Part shown: piece after piece, positions 15,589 through 24,062 of the stretch | How the letters are laid out: each line of letters opens with the position of its first letter | Position numbering within the stretch: the stretch's first letter is position 1 | Origin: Verrucomicrobiia bacterium | GTDB lineage: Bacteria > Verrucomicrobiota > Verrucomicrobiia > Limisphaerales > UBA8199 | Direction: 5' to 3' | Assembly: GCA_035946615.1 (NCBI GenBank) | Contig: DASYZB010000146.1 | Span: 1 to 44,587 of the forward strand | Length of the DNA: 44,587 nt | Notes under the pieces: generated by a model | What the model was told of the DNA's origin: nothing | Databases searched by the model: none | Seen by the model: only the letters and a program-made list of their open reading frames with translations | Translations under genes and position numbers: made by a program

Positions 15589-17382
15589 TTATCGGTTCGA
15601 GTACCAAATCAGCGCCACGATAAGCATGGCTGCGACCGCAAAGGCAAACGTCAGGTTCTCCTGCATTTGGCCGCGCTGGGCGGAGCGCAACCGCCGGCCC
15701 ACACCGCCTATACCGGCTGCCAGGCCATCGACCAGACCGTCAATAACGCGGTTATCGAAAAGGCCCGCCAGGCGCGCTGAGAACATCAGCGGGATGAGAC
15801 CGGCCAGCCGATACAGTTCGCCCACGAACGTATCGGCGCCCTGGACCGGCTTGCGCGCCAGCCAGAAGAAGGCGCGCCCGCCCATGCGATAGAACCAGTC
15901 CATGTCCAGGCTGATGGTGGGCTCGGGCACAAGTTTTTTGAGCAAGAGGAAGAAACCCAGCCCGGTGAAAAGGAGAATCTGCAGCGTCTCGAATATGTGA
16001 TAAGCCGTGTAGGGCTGATATTTCAGCGCCTCTTGAGGGTAAGGCAGCATCTTGTACAGATAAGGCGTATAGCAGCCGATAAAGATGCAGAGGGCTGCGG
16101 TGATGAACATGGCGGCGTTCATGTTCCACGGCGGTTCAGCCGCCTTGTCCAAGACTTCCTGCCGAGGCTTGTTTTTCCCGAACCAAATGAAGTATGGGAC
16201 TTTCAGGCCAGTGTGGAGGAACGTGCCGGCTGAGGCCAGCAAGAGCAGGAATCCGACCCAGAATTTGTGTTGTTCAAAACCAGCGGAGATGATCATCGAT
16301 TTGCTGACGAACCCGCTAAAGAGCGGGAAGGCGGATATGGATAGGCCGCCTATTAGCGTGAACAAAAATGTCCAGGGCATTTTTTTCCAAAGCCCGCCCA
16401 ACTCGGTGAACTTGCTTTCGCCGGTCATGTGAAGAACGGCTCCGCAACCCATGAACAACAGGCCCTTGTAGAGGATGTGGGCGAAGGCATGGGCACAGGC
16501 GCCGTTAATGGCCATCTCGGTGCCCAGGCCAACGGCTGCGACCATGTAACCGACCTGGCTGATGATGTGATAGGCCAGCAGCCGCCGGCTGTCGTTTTCC
16601 AGCACCGCGTACACCACGCCATAAAGCGCCATGATAACTCCCAGCGGCACCAGGATGCCCATCCCCGCAAAACCCCGGCACAAGGCGTACACGGCGGTTT
16701 TCGTTGTAAAGGCGCACATGAACACCGCGCCGTTGAAAGTAGCTTCGCCGTAGGCATCGGGCAGCCAGGCATGCAGCGGCGGCACGGCCGCATTGAGGAT
16801 GAACCCGATCATAATCAGGTAAATGGCCGGTGTCGGGTGTTGAACATCCAGCGCGTTAAAGGCCCAGTTCCCCTGAGCCCTGCAATGCATTACTATGCCC
16901 ATGAGCAGGGCCAGGCCGCCGGTGACGTGCACCAGCAGGTAGCGCAAGCCGGCTCCGAGCGATTGCCGCCTGCCCCGGAACCAAATCAGGAACACCGAGG
17001 AAAAAGCCATTAATTCCCAAAAGAGGAAGAGCGTGATGAAGTCCCCGGCGTAGATAGCGCCAATGGAACCGGCGACATAAAACCAGGCGGCGATATGCTG
17101 CGAATCCTCTTTGACATGCATCCCGTAAAGGGTCCCCAGGATGCACATCAGGCTCATAATATAGCCGAAAACAAGGCTCAAGCGGTCCACGCGCCCAAAC
17201 ACCAGTTCCCAATCAAGAAATTGCACGTGGCCAAAACTGCCAGCGGTCATGGTCAACGTTCGGGCAAAGACCAGCACCGGGATGAGCAGCAGGTAACACT
17301 TCTTGAGACGGGCCGGCAGGAATGGCAGCAGCAAGCTGCCCAGGATGAGAATCAATGCAGGATGAAGCCAAAAATGAGTCAT
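15589..17382 (-). CDS. NuoL/MrpD-like antiporter subunit of complex I
   Basis: A 597-residue polytopic membrane protein in the place where nuoL is expected. It has the TM5 Glu (FLFWELMAFSSVFLIWF), a TM8 Lys (AFTTKTAVYALCRGFAG) and a TM12 Lys (FPLFSGFVSKSMII). The TM7 position, normally Lys before the PxHxWLP motif, is Asn here (FILNAAVPPLHAWLPDAY). The C-terminal extension resembles the NuoL tail (IDGLVDGLAAGIGGVGRRL, then a final TM), so it may include a lateral-helix equivalent. By sequence it resembles proteins annotated as Na+/H+ antiporter subunit D more than textbook NuoL. It begins 6 bp after the 103-aa gene and ends 3 bp before nuoM. Confidence 0.85.
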   Translation of the reverse strand: MTHFWLHPALILILGSLLLPFLPARLKKCYLLLIPVLVFARTLTMTAGSFGHVQFLDWELVFGRVDRLSLVFGYIMSLMCILGTLYGMHVKEDSQHIAAWFYVAGSIGAIYAGDFITLFLFWELMAFSSVFLIWFRGRRQSLGAGLRYLLVHVTGGLALLMGIVMHCRAQGNWAFNALDVQHPTPAIYLIMIGFILNAAVPPLHAWLPDAYGEATFNGAVFMCAFTTKTAVYALCRGFAGMGILVPLGVIMALYGVVYAVLENDSRRLLAYHIISQVGYMVAAVGLGTEMAINGACAHAFAHILYKGLLFMGCGAVLHMTGESKFTELGGLWKKMPWTFLFTLIGGLSISAFPLFSGFVSKSMIISAGFEQHKFWVGFLLLLASAGTFLHTGLKVPYFIWFGKNKPRQEVLDKAAEPPWNMNAAMFITAALCIFIGCYTPYLYKMLPYPQEALKYQPYTAYHIFETLQILLFTGLGFFLLLKKLVPEPTISLDMDWFYRMGGRAFFWLARKPVQGADTFVGELYRLAGLIPLMFSARLAGLFDNRVIDGLVDGLAAGIGGVGRRLRSAQRGQMQENLTFAFAVAAMLIVALIWYSNR

Positions 17383-17388
17383 AACGGC

Positions 17389-17700
17389 TTAGTGCTTCTC
17401 ACCAGAATCCTGGGGACTCGCAGGGCTCGTCCCCCCTGGTTTGGTTGAGACCTCGTAGTAGTCCTCTCGCGTCATAATTCCGGCGTGGCCATACCATTTC
17501 GAGAGGAGGATAATGAGCACGCAACCCACAAAACCGAACAGGGACCAAAAGCCTGGCACACGTTCCATTTGGGTATGGGCGTGGCCCTTGTTCACAAAAA
17601 GGCCGTCCGCCAGGATCAGCAGCGCCAGAAGCGCCAGGCAGATTCGCACCACGCTCTTGAGCCGCTTGCGCAGAAATTCGATGAATTTGACCAGGTTCAT
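17389..17700 (-). CDS. Small two-TM membrane protein inside the complex I operon
   Basis: A 103-residue protein with a basic N-terminus (FIEFLRKRLKSVVR), two predicted transmembrane helices (ICLALLALLILADGLF and FWSLFGFVGCVLIILLSKW) and a short hydrophilic tail with REDYYEVSTKPGG. The motif ERVPGFWSLFGFVGCVLI looks conserved: I associate similar short proteins with MrpD-like antiporter genes in other bacteria, but cannot verify this here. Its ATG overlaps the stop of the upstream MrpD-like gene (ATGA, 17697-17700) and the next gene begins 6 bp later, so it is almost certainly translated with the complex. Probable accessory membrane subunit; function unknown. Confidence 0.8.
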   Translation of the reverse strand: MNLVKFIEFLRKRLKSVVRICLALLALLILADGLFVNKGHAHTQMERVPGFWSLFGFVGCVLIILLSKWYGHAGIMTREDYYEVSTKPGGTSPASPQDSGEKH

Positions 17701-19172
17701 GAGATGAGATGCTGCACGAAGCGCATGAAAAATGCGGGATAAAGGCCAATCAGGACCGAGATGACCGCGGTGATACTCAAAGGAATAACCAGGGCGGGAT
17801 GCGCCTCACTATATTGATGGTGCGCGTCGGCTTCGGAGCTTTTTCCAAAAAAGCCCTGGTAAACAACTGGAGCGAAATACGCCGCATTGAGCAGCGTGCT
17901 GGCCAGGAGTATCACGATGATCCCGATCGAGCCCGCGTCAAACGCGCCATTGAGCAAATACCATTTGGTAACAAACCCGGCTACTGGCGGAGCGCCAATC
18001 ATACTCAGAGACGCCAGCGCGAAGGCCCCGAAGGTGAACGGCATCGCCCGGCCCAGACCGCTCATCTCAGAAATGTTTTTCTTATGAGTCGCGACGTAAA
18101 TGGCGCCGGCGCAAAAGAACAATGTGATTTTAGAAAAGGCATGATTGGCGATATGAATCAAACCGCCCTCAATGCCCGCAGGGGTCAACAGCGCCACGCC
18201 CAGGATGATGTACGAGAGCTGGCTCACAGTTGAATAGGCCAGCCGCGCTTTCAGGTTGTCTTTGCTCAACGCGACGATTGAGCCGACGATAATGGTGAAA
18301 GAGACGAAGTAAGCGGTCGGCAGCCCCAGATTCAACGCGTGCATGCAGTCCACGCCGAACACGTAAAGCATCACACGCACGGTGGAAAAGACGCCGACTT
18401 TGACGACCGCGACGGCATGGAGCAGGGCGCTGACGGGGGTAGGAGCGACCATGGCGCTGGGGAGCCAATTATGGAACGGCATCACACCGTTCTTGGCAAA
18501 CCCAAGGATGCAGCAGACATAGAGCGCCGCGATGATCCCGTGGTGCACGTTCGGCGGGATGATGCCGGTGCGGATGTTGGTGGCGAAATCCAGGGTGCCC
18601 GAGAGCACGTAAATGAGAACCATCGCCGGTAGCACGAGGCCCTTGGCTGTCGCCGTCAAATACACCAGGTATTTCTTTCCGCCTTCATACCCTTCCTCAT
18701 CCTGATGATGGGCGACCAGCGGGTAGGTGCAGATGCTGACGATTTCGTAAAACAGATACAAGGTCAGCAGATTATCCGAGAAGGCACAGCCGATGGCGCC
18801 GAACAAGGCCAGAGCGAAACAGGTGTTAAAGCGGGTTTGGGCGTGCTCCTCGAGACCGCGCATGTAACCGGCCGAGTAGAACACGGTCACTACCCACAGA
18901 AATGAGGCCGATAATGCGAAGACCATCGACAGGGCGTCGGCTCGCAGCGCGATACTCAAGCCCGGCAGCAATTGAAACACCACAAAATGCAAGCGGACGC
19001 CAGCGAGGACTGCGGGGATCATCGATGCAGTGATGGCAAACAGGGTCGCGGCCGCCAGGAACGAGCAGGTCTCGCGCAGATTGGGGCGTTTGCCGAAGAG
19101 CATGACCAGGCCGGCGCCAATGAGCGGCGCCAGGATGGCCAGCAGAAGCCGGATGTCGGTTGTGGGTGTCAT
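17697..19172 (-). CDS. MrpD-like antiporter subunit of complex I
   Basis: A 491-residue proton-conducting antiporter-type membrane protein. Conserved ionisable residues are complete: TM5 Glu (LYLFYEIVSICTYPLV), TM7 Lys (GFAKNGVMPFHNWLPSAM), TM8 Lys (HAVAVVKVGVFSTVRV) and TM12 Lys (APPVAGFVTKWYLLNGAF). Its closest look is to monovalent cation/H+ antiporter subunit D rather than NuoM or NuoL, and it has no NuoL-type C-terminal extension. It is embedded between nuoK (2-bp gap) and the 103-aa gene (4-bp overlap). With the following NuoL-like gene plus NuoM and NuoN, it brings the operon to four antiporter-like subunits. Pumped ion (H+ or Na+) cannot be decided. Confidence 0.88.
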   Translation of the reverse strand: MTPTTDIRLLLAILAPLIGAGLVMLFGKRPNLRETCSFLAAATLFAITASMIPAVLAGVRLHFVVFQLLPGLSIALRADALSMVFALSASFLWVVTVFYSAGYMRGLEEHAQTRFNTCFALALFGAIGCAFSDNLLTLYLFYEIVSICTYPLVAHHQDEEGYEGGKKYLVYLTATAKGLVLPAMVLIYVLSGTLDFATNIRTGIIPPNVHHGIIAALYVCCILGFAKNGVMPFHNWLPSAMVAPTPVSALLHAVAVVKVGVFSTVRVMLYVFGVDCMHALNLGLPTAYFVSFTIIVGSIVALSKDNLKARLAYSTVSQLSYIILGVALLTPAGIEGGLIHIANHAFSKITLFFCAGAIYVATHKKNISEMSGLGRAMPFTFGAFALASLSMIGAPPVAGFVTKWYLLNGAFDAGSIGIIVILLASTLLNAAYFAPVVYQGFFGKSSEADAHHQYSEAHPALVIPLSITAVISVLIGLYPAFFMRFVQHLIS

Positions 19173-19174
19173 TG

Positions 19175-19501
19175 TTATCCCTTGAGTTCGTTCAACCCGG
19201 CAGTTTTGACCGAGCGATAATTGCGATAAACGGCGATGATGATGCTCAAGGCAATCGCCACCTCGGCGGCAGCCAACCCCATAATGAACAGGACAAAAAT
19301 CTGGCCCGCCGCGGGGTCTGAGGCCGTAAAGCGGTTAAAGGCCATCAGGTTTAGCGAGGCCGCCGAGAAGATCAACTCGCCCGAGATCAACATCCCGATC
19401 AATGTGCGCCGCCGGATAAGCCCGTAGATGCCAATGGCCAGCAGCAATGCCGCAGCCATTAAAAAGATGTCGAGCCGGTCGTAAATAGGAGAGAAATTCA
19501 T
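19175..19501 (-). CDS. nuoK: NADH-quinone oxidoreductase subunit K
   Basis: A 108-residue membrane subunit with three TM helices, part of the complex I E-channel. Both buried Glu residues are visible: one in GMLISGELIFSAASLNLMAF and one in IMGLAAAEVAIALSIIIAV. Length is normal. It begins 6 bp after the 62-aa small ORF and ends 2 bp before the MrpD-like gene. Confidence 0.95.
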   Translation of the reverse strand: MNFSPIYDRLDIFLMAAALLLAIGIYGLIRRRTLIGMLISGELIFSAASLNLMAFNRFTASDPAAGQIFVLFIMGLAAAEVAIALSIIIAVYRNYRSVKTAGLNELKG

Positions 19502-19507
19502 AAGATG

Positions 19508-19696
19508 TTATGCGGGGTCAGGCTCTCGTTCCCCCAGCGAGAGACCCGTTTGGGACTCCGGAGAGACTTCCATCCCGGCTGGTTTCTCTATTTCCTGAGC
19601 AGAGGACGGCGCTTGTGGCATTCCGGTTTCCGCAACCCGAGCGCCTGCCCTGGAAGCCTGCGCCAGAATCTGACTGAATAATTGGAGCGTGGTCAT
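19508..19696 (-). CDS. 62-aa hypothetical ORF between nuoJ and nuoK
   Basis: A small soluble-looking protein with a short helical N-terminus (TTLQLFSQILAQASRAG) and a Pro/Glu/Ser-rich tail. Its ATG overlaps the nuoJ stop codon (ATGA, 19693-19696) and its stop is 6 bp before nuoK, so it fills the gap as an operon gene would. I recognise no family. It might be a real small accessory subunit. Alternatively it is a coincidental frame through an inserted sequence; the stretch also contains a CTCTCG/CGAGAG hairpin (about 19522-19542). Confidence 0.45.
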   Translation of the reverse strand: MTTLQLFSQILAQASRAGARVAETGMPQAPSSAQEIEKPAGMEVSPESQTGLSLGEREPDPA

Positions 19697-20226
19697 GGTT
19701 GAGTCCTTCCGGGTTTGGCAATAGCCAGCGCGCCGACGATCGCTACGAGGATCGCCAGAGAGATGAGTTCAAACGCGAGGCTGTATGTGGTCAGCAGGGC
19801 ACGCCCGATTGCCTTGATCGAGCCGTCATTGGCCACCGCTGGAATCGAGGTCCAGGTCGCATGCGTGCCGACCCAACCCAAGGCATAGAAAATCGCTACT
19901 GCGGCGACCAGGCCCACCCCGCCCCACACAAATGCCGAACCGCTCGTGGCGCCGGCGGGCGGCTCGTCGGCTTCGGCGAGCATGATAGCGAAGATGATGG
20001 TCACACAGACGGCGCCCACATAGATGAGAATCTCCATCAGAGCGAGAAAGGGGCTGTTGAGGAAGTAGTAGAGCCCGGCCAAGCCGAACGAGCAGATGGC
20101 CAGCCCGCAGACGCTGCGAATCAAGCGCGCGCTCAGCACTGCCAGCAAAGCGCCGGCGCTCATAGTAGCCACGCAGACCAGGAAAATCCCGTTGGCGATC
20201 AGTGATGAAGCCGGGAACGGGTTCAT
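19693..20226 (-). CDS. nuoJ: NADH-quinone oxidoreductase subunit J
   Basis: A 177-residue membrane subunit with five TM helices, which links the Q-site region to the antiporter subunits. The conserved TM3 region is clear (NSPFLALMEILIYVGAVCVTIIFAIML), including the pi-bulge segment YVGAV. Start overlaps the nuoI stop by 4 bp and stop overlaps the 62-aa ORF start by 4 bp. Confidence 0.94.
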   Translation of the reverse strand: MNPFPASSLIANGIFLVCVATMSAGALLAVLSARLIRSVCGLAICSFGLAGLYYFLNSPFLALMEILIYVGAVCVTIIFAIMLAEADEPPAGATSGSAFVWGGVGLVAAVAIFYALGWVGTHATWTSIPAVANDGSIKAIGRALLTTYSLAFELISLAILVAIVGALAIAKPGRTQP

Positions 20227-20771
20227 TTGGTCTCCAGTTTGAGCCCCCCGCCGACCCCGGCAGGTTCCTCTTTAGGCGCGCTGGTCGCGGGGGGAGGGAG
20301 GGCGTTTTGTGAATTCAGCGCGCCAGCCGGGGAAGCCGTCTCGGCTTCGAGCCGTTGAAACAAATCCATGATGAAATCTTCCTTATGAGTGCTGGCCAGG
20401 TTGTAGTCGTGGGAGAAACGGATAGCCCCGTCGCGGCAGGCCTCGACGCAGGAACCGCACAGGCTGCATTTGGTGAAATCGAGACGGTACTGGGTAACGG
20501 TCTTGCGTTTGGCGCCTTCAGGCTTCACGCCATCGACCGTGATGCAATCGCTGGGGCAGGCCCTCTCGCAGAGTTTGCAAACGAAGCATTTGGGTTTGCC
20601 CGTTGCTGGGTCACGCACCAGCTCGATATGCCCGCGGAAGCGGGCGGGCATCTTCAGGGCCTGGTGTGGGTACTGAACCGTGACAATCGGTTTGAAGAAT
20701 TGGCCCAGCGTAATACGCAACCCGATGACCAGGCTTTTGATTCCGCCGTAAATTTCTCGAAACGCGTTCAT
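20223..20771 (-). CDS. nuoI: NADH-quinone oxidoreductase subunit I (2x[4Fe-4S])
   Basis: A 182-residue peripheral subunit carrying clusters N6a and N6b, which pass electrons to NuoB. Both cluster motifs are intact: CFVCKLCERACP and CSLCGSCVEACRDGAI; the second lacks the usual Pro after the fourth Cys. The C-terminus carries a low-complexity Pro/Ala/Gly tail of about 40 residues beyond the family core. It overlaps nuoH and nuoJ by 4 bp each. Confidence 0.95.
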   Translation of the reverse strand: MNAFREIYGGIKSLVIGLRITLGQFFKPIVTVQYPHQALKMPARFRGHIELVRDPATGKPKCFVCKLCERACPSDCITVDGVKPEGAKRKTVTQYRLDFTKCSLCGSCVEACRDGAIRFSHDYNLASTHKEDFIMDLFQRLEAETASPAGALNSQNALPPPATSAPKEEPAGVGGGLKLETK

Positions 20772-21781
20772 GCCCTGAAAAGTTTAACCATGGCGCTGGA
20801 GAGAATTAGCGTGAAGAGCGCTACCGGGATGAGAATCTTCCACGAAAGATTCAACAGACCGTAGAACTGCGTGCGGGGAAACGTCCAGCGAATCCAAACC
20901 ACCGAAAAGACCAGCAGATAAAGCTTCACCAAAAACCAGAACAACCCCGGCAGAATCCCAATCGGGCTTTGCCAGCCGCCTAGAAACAGAACAGTCCCCA
21001 GGCTGCAGCCCAGCAGGATATTGGCGTATTCCGCCATGAAAAAGACTCCGAAACCCATTCCGGAATACTCGGTGTAGGCCCCCGCCACCAACTCGCTTTC
21101 CGCTTCGGCCATATCGAACGGCGCCCGGTTTGTCTCAGCGAGCATGCAGATGAAAAAAATCAAAAAGGTAACCGGCGCCAGCGGATTGAGGTCCAGCCGG
21201 AACAAGTACCATTTCCAGAATCCCCCGGCCTGGTTATTGACGATGTCATTGAGATTCATCGTGCCGGTGACCATCACCATCGTGATGACCACCAGGAGCA
21301 TCGGGATTTCATAGGCGACGTTCTGCGAAACCACACGCGCAGCCGAGATGATCGCGTATTTGTTCCGCGAGGACCATGCCCCGAGCATTATCGCCATCAC
21401 ATTGATAGAGCCGAGGGCAAAAATCATCAGCAAGCCGACGTTGATATTTCGAACCGCCAGTCTCGCGCTAAAGGGGATGACCGCCAGGCTCGCCAGGGCA
21501 GGGGCCATCACCAGCAAGGGCGCCATCCGAAACAGTGTTCGGTCCACGCCCGCCGGGACGATGAGCTGTTTGGAGAGCAGTTTGACCGCATCCGCTATGG
21601 GCTGGAGCAGGCCCGCCCATCCCACCTCGGTCGGGCCTGGACGCCGTTGAAAACGGGCGGCGCCCTTGCGCTCGACCCAGACCAGGTAAGCCGCGTTCAA
21701 ACCGACGAAGGCCATGATCGCAACCAGCGACAGAACGAGCCTGAATGGTTCGTCCGAGAGTCTATGGAGCAGTTGGCGCAT
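20768..21781 (-). CDS. nuoH: NADH-quinone oxidoreductase subunit H
   Basis: A 337-residue membrane subunit with about eight TM helices, forming the quinone-chamber entrance. Signature motifs are present: YLVWVERKGAARFQRRPGPT, the acidic loop AETNRAPFDMAEAESELVAG and YTEYSGMGFGVFFMAEYANI. It starts 18 bp after nuoD; no nuoG lies between them, unlike the E. coli arrangement. Confidence 0.96.
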   Translation of the reverse strand: MRQLLHRLSDEPFRLVLSLVAIMAFVGLNAAYLVWVERKGAARFQRRPGPTEVGWAGLLQPIADAVKLLSKQLIVPAGVDRTLFRMAPLLVMAPALASLAVIPFSARLAVRNINVGLLMIFALGSINVMAIMLGAWSSRNKYAIISAARVVSQNVAYEIPMLLVVITMVMVTGTMNLNDIVNNQAGGFWKWYLFRLDLNPLAPVTFLIFFICMLAETNRAPFDMAEAESELVAGAYTEYSGMGFGVFFMAEYANILLGCSLGTVLFLGGWQSPIGILPGLFWFLVKLYLLVFSVVWIRWTFPRTQFYGLLNLSWKILIPVALFTLILSSAMVKLFRA

Positions 21782-21799
21782 GTTCAGGGGTGCGAGGGG

Positions 21800-22936
21800 T
21801 TATCGGTCAATATCGGGGATGACCAGGTCCAGGCTGCCCATCAAGGCCAAGGCGTCTGGCAGCAGCATTCCGCGCGAAGCCTCCTCGAACAGACTCAGGT
21901 TTGAGAGGCACGGCGTCCGGAGCTTCACCCGGTAGGGAATCTCTTTGTTATCGCTGACCAGTCGCACCATGAAACGCCCTCGCGCCGCCTCGACCGCATA
22001 GCAGTAATCGCCGAGTGGCAATTTGAGCACGCGCGGGACCTTTTCAGCCATCACCGGACCCACCGGCAGTTTATCCAGCGCCTGTTCGATGATGCGCAGG
22101 CTTTGGGCAATTTCTTCCATTCGCACCAGGTATCGCGACATCGAGTCACCTTCGGGGAAGGTGGGGATCAGGAAATCGAATTCGGGATAGGCAGAGTAGG
22201 GCTCAATCTTTCGAACATCATAGGCAACACCCGAGCCGCGAATCACCGGACCAGTCGCCCCATAGCCCCGGCACATCTCGACTGTGATTGGGCCAATCCC
22301 AATCAGCCGTTTGCGCAGGATGATGTTTTCCGTCACCAACTCCCGGTACATTTTGAGACGGGGACGCATGTGCGCCACAAAGGCGCGGGCGCCCTTGAGG
22401 AATTGGTCATCCACATCGTTGTACAGGCCGCCGATACGGAAATAGGAATAAGTGAGGCGTGCCCCGGTAATGCCTTCGAGCAGGTCGAGGATTTTCTCGC
22501 GATCGTCGAAGGCGTACAGCAAGGGCGTGAATCCGCCCAGGTCCAGCAGAAACGCTCCCCACCAGACCAAGTGGCTCGAGATGCGATTGAGTTCCGAAGT
22601 AATGACCCGGATATACTCGGCGCGCGGGGGCACTTGCAGCTTGGCGGCGCGTTCCACCGCGCCCACGAATGCGTGCGTGTAAGTCAGCGCCGAGAGGTAA
22701 TCGATGCGGCTGGTGTTCGGCAGAAACTGGGCGTAGGTGCGATTTTCGCCCATTTTCTCCTGCATCCGGTGGATGTAGCCGCAAACCGGCTCGGCGCGCA
22801 CGATGTACTCGCCGTCCATGGTCATCTTGACCCGCAACACGCCGTGCGTGGCCGGGTGCTGCGGCCCCAGGTTCAGGACAAACGTCTCCTGGGGCGCCTT
22901 TTCGGCAGGTTGAGCAATATCCGGTTCGGCAATCAC
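21800..22936 (-). CDS. nuoD: NADH-quinone oxidoreductase subunit D (49 kDa)
   Basis: A 378-residue Q-module subunit related to the large subunit of NiFe hydrogenases; with NuoB it forms the quinone site. Motifs: NLGPQHPATHGVLRVKM at the N-terminus (the His loop at the quinone pocket), VCGYIHRMQEKMGENRTY, ISSHLVWWGAFLLDLG and the C-terminal LVIPDIDR. It is a separate gene from nuoC, overlapping its stop by 4 bp. Confidence 0.97.
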   Translation of the reverse strand: MIAEPDIAQPAEKAPQETFVLNLGPQHPATHGVLRVKMTMDGEYIVRAEPVCGYIHRMQEKMGENRTYAQFLPNTSRIDYLSALTYTHAFVGAVERAAKLQVPPRAEYIRVITSELNRISSHLVWWGAFLLDLGGFTPLLYAFDDREKILDLLEGITGARLTYSYFRIGGLYNDVDDQFLKGARAFVAHMRPRLKMYRELVTENIILRKRLIGIGPITVEMCRGYGATGPVIRGSGVAYDVRKIEPYSAYPEFDFLIPTFPEGDSMSRYLVRMEEIAQSLRIIEQALDKLPVGPVMAEKVPRVLKLPLGDYCYAVEAARGRFMVRLVSDNKEIPYRVKLRTPCLSNLSLFEEASRGMLLPDALALMGSLDLVIPDIDR

Positions 22937-23499
22937 ACGCTGAAATCTTTCCGCAATGGATGAAAGGTGGCGTCCTCAGGCAGCAAAAACGGGATGAGAT
23001 TGGGGTGTCCCAGGAAATGGATGCCAAAGAAGTCATGTGTCTCGCGTTCGTGCCAGTTGGCGCCGGGAAACACCGCCGAGATGGTGGGGATTTCGGGATG
23101 GTCTCTGGGAATTCGCGAACGCACCACGACCCGCAGCAATTGAGTAGGATGGAAGTAATCATAGACCACTTCCATTTGGCCCGCGGCGAGCCAATCCACA
23201 CCGGTGATGGTATCGAGGGCAAACCCTTCGCGAGCTAGCTCGCGCGCCGCAAAGACCACCTGGTCGGGTTGAACCGTGGCGTTCAGATGGTAACCCTTCA
23301 TCAAATAATCGATCACCTGGAAGGGAATCGGCAGATGCGACAGGGCGTGAGTGGAAGGCTGCCGCGCATCGCTTGCAGTGACGCTCTGGAGTTCCGCCAC
23401 TCCCGCCTGCCCGGGGGCCGTTGCCGAACCAGGCAAAAGGGGGCTCTCTGCCGGGCCGGTTACAGAGGTTTGACTGGAGGTTTTTGTCTCGGGATTCAT
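22933..23499 (-). CDS. nuoC: NADH-quinone oxidoreductase subunit C (30 kDa)
   Basis: A 188-residue Q-module subunit. The family signature NWHERETHDFFGIHFLGHPN followed by LIPFLLPEDATFHPLRKDF is intact. Before the core (which begins near residue 58) is an N-terminal stretch rich in Ser, Pro, Ala and Thr that is not typical; a later start is possible, but I see no better one. It lies 50 bp after nuoB and overlaps nuoD by 4 bp. Confidence 0.92.
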   Translation of the reverse strand: MNPETKTSSQTSVTGPAESPLLPGSATAPGQAGVAELQSVTASDARQPSTHALSHLPIPFQVIDYLMKGYHLNATVQPDQVVFAARELAREGFALDTITGVDWLAAGQMEVVYDYFHPTQLLRVVVRSRIPRDHPEIPTISAVFPGANWHERETHDFFGIHFLGHPNLIPFLLPEDATFHPLRKDFSV

Positions 23500-23549
23500 T
23501 GCCGGGCTGTAGAGAGGATGTTCGGGGGTTGCGGGGTGTAAAAAAGGGT

Positions 23550-24062
23550 TTACTCCGGTTTGACCACCGGCCAGCGTCTTTTGCCTGTCAGTTTCTCTTC
23601 CAGTTTCAAAATCCCTTCGATCAGCCCCTCAGGCCGGGGCGGGCAGCCGGGTATGAAGACATCGACCGGAAAGAGCTTGTCCACGCCCTCGACCACCGCG
23701 TACTGGCCGGGAAACACGAACGGCCCGCCTGAGATAGCGCAATTGCCCATCGCAATGACCCATTTGGGTTCAGGCATTTGGTCGTAAAGGGTCTTAACTG
23801 CGGCGGCCATCTTGTGGTTCACTGTTCCCGCCACGATCATTACGTCGGCCTGGCGAGGCGAGGGGCGGAAGACCTCCGCCCCAAAGCGGGCGATGTCAAA
23901 CCTCGAGGCCCCAGCCGCCATCATCTCGATGGCACAGCACGCCAACCCGAAGGTGAGAGGCCAGAGCGAGTTGGCCCGCCCGAGGGCGAGCAGTTCATCC
24001 AGCTTGGCGAACCTCACCCAGGGCGAACAGTCCTTCAGCAGTTGATCTTCTTGCGTTTCCAT
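23550..24062 (-). CDS. nuoB: NADH-quinone oxidoreductase subunit B (PSST, cluster N2)
   Basis: A 170-residue subunit holding terminal Fe-S cluster N2 next to the quinone site. Ligands are visible: the tandem Cys pair in [12 protein letters not shown], Cys in [12 protein letters not shown] and Cys in [16 protein letters not shown]. The start overlaps nuoA's end by 28 bp. Confidence 0.96.
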   Translation of the reverse strand: METQEDQLLKDCSPWVRFAKLDELLALGRANSLWPLTFGLACCAIEMMAAGASRFDIARFGAEVFRPSPRQADVMIVAGTVNHKMAAAVKTLYDQMPEPKWVIAMGNCAISGGPFVFPGQYAVVEGVDKLFPVDVFIPGCPPRPEGLIEGILKLEEKLTGKRRWPVVKPE

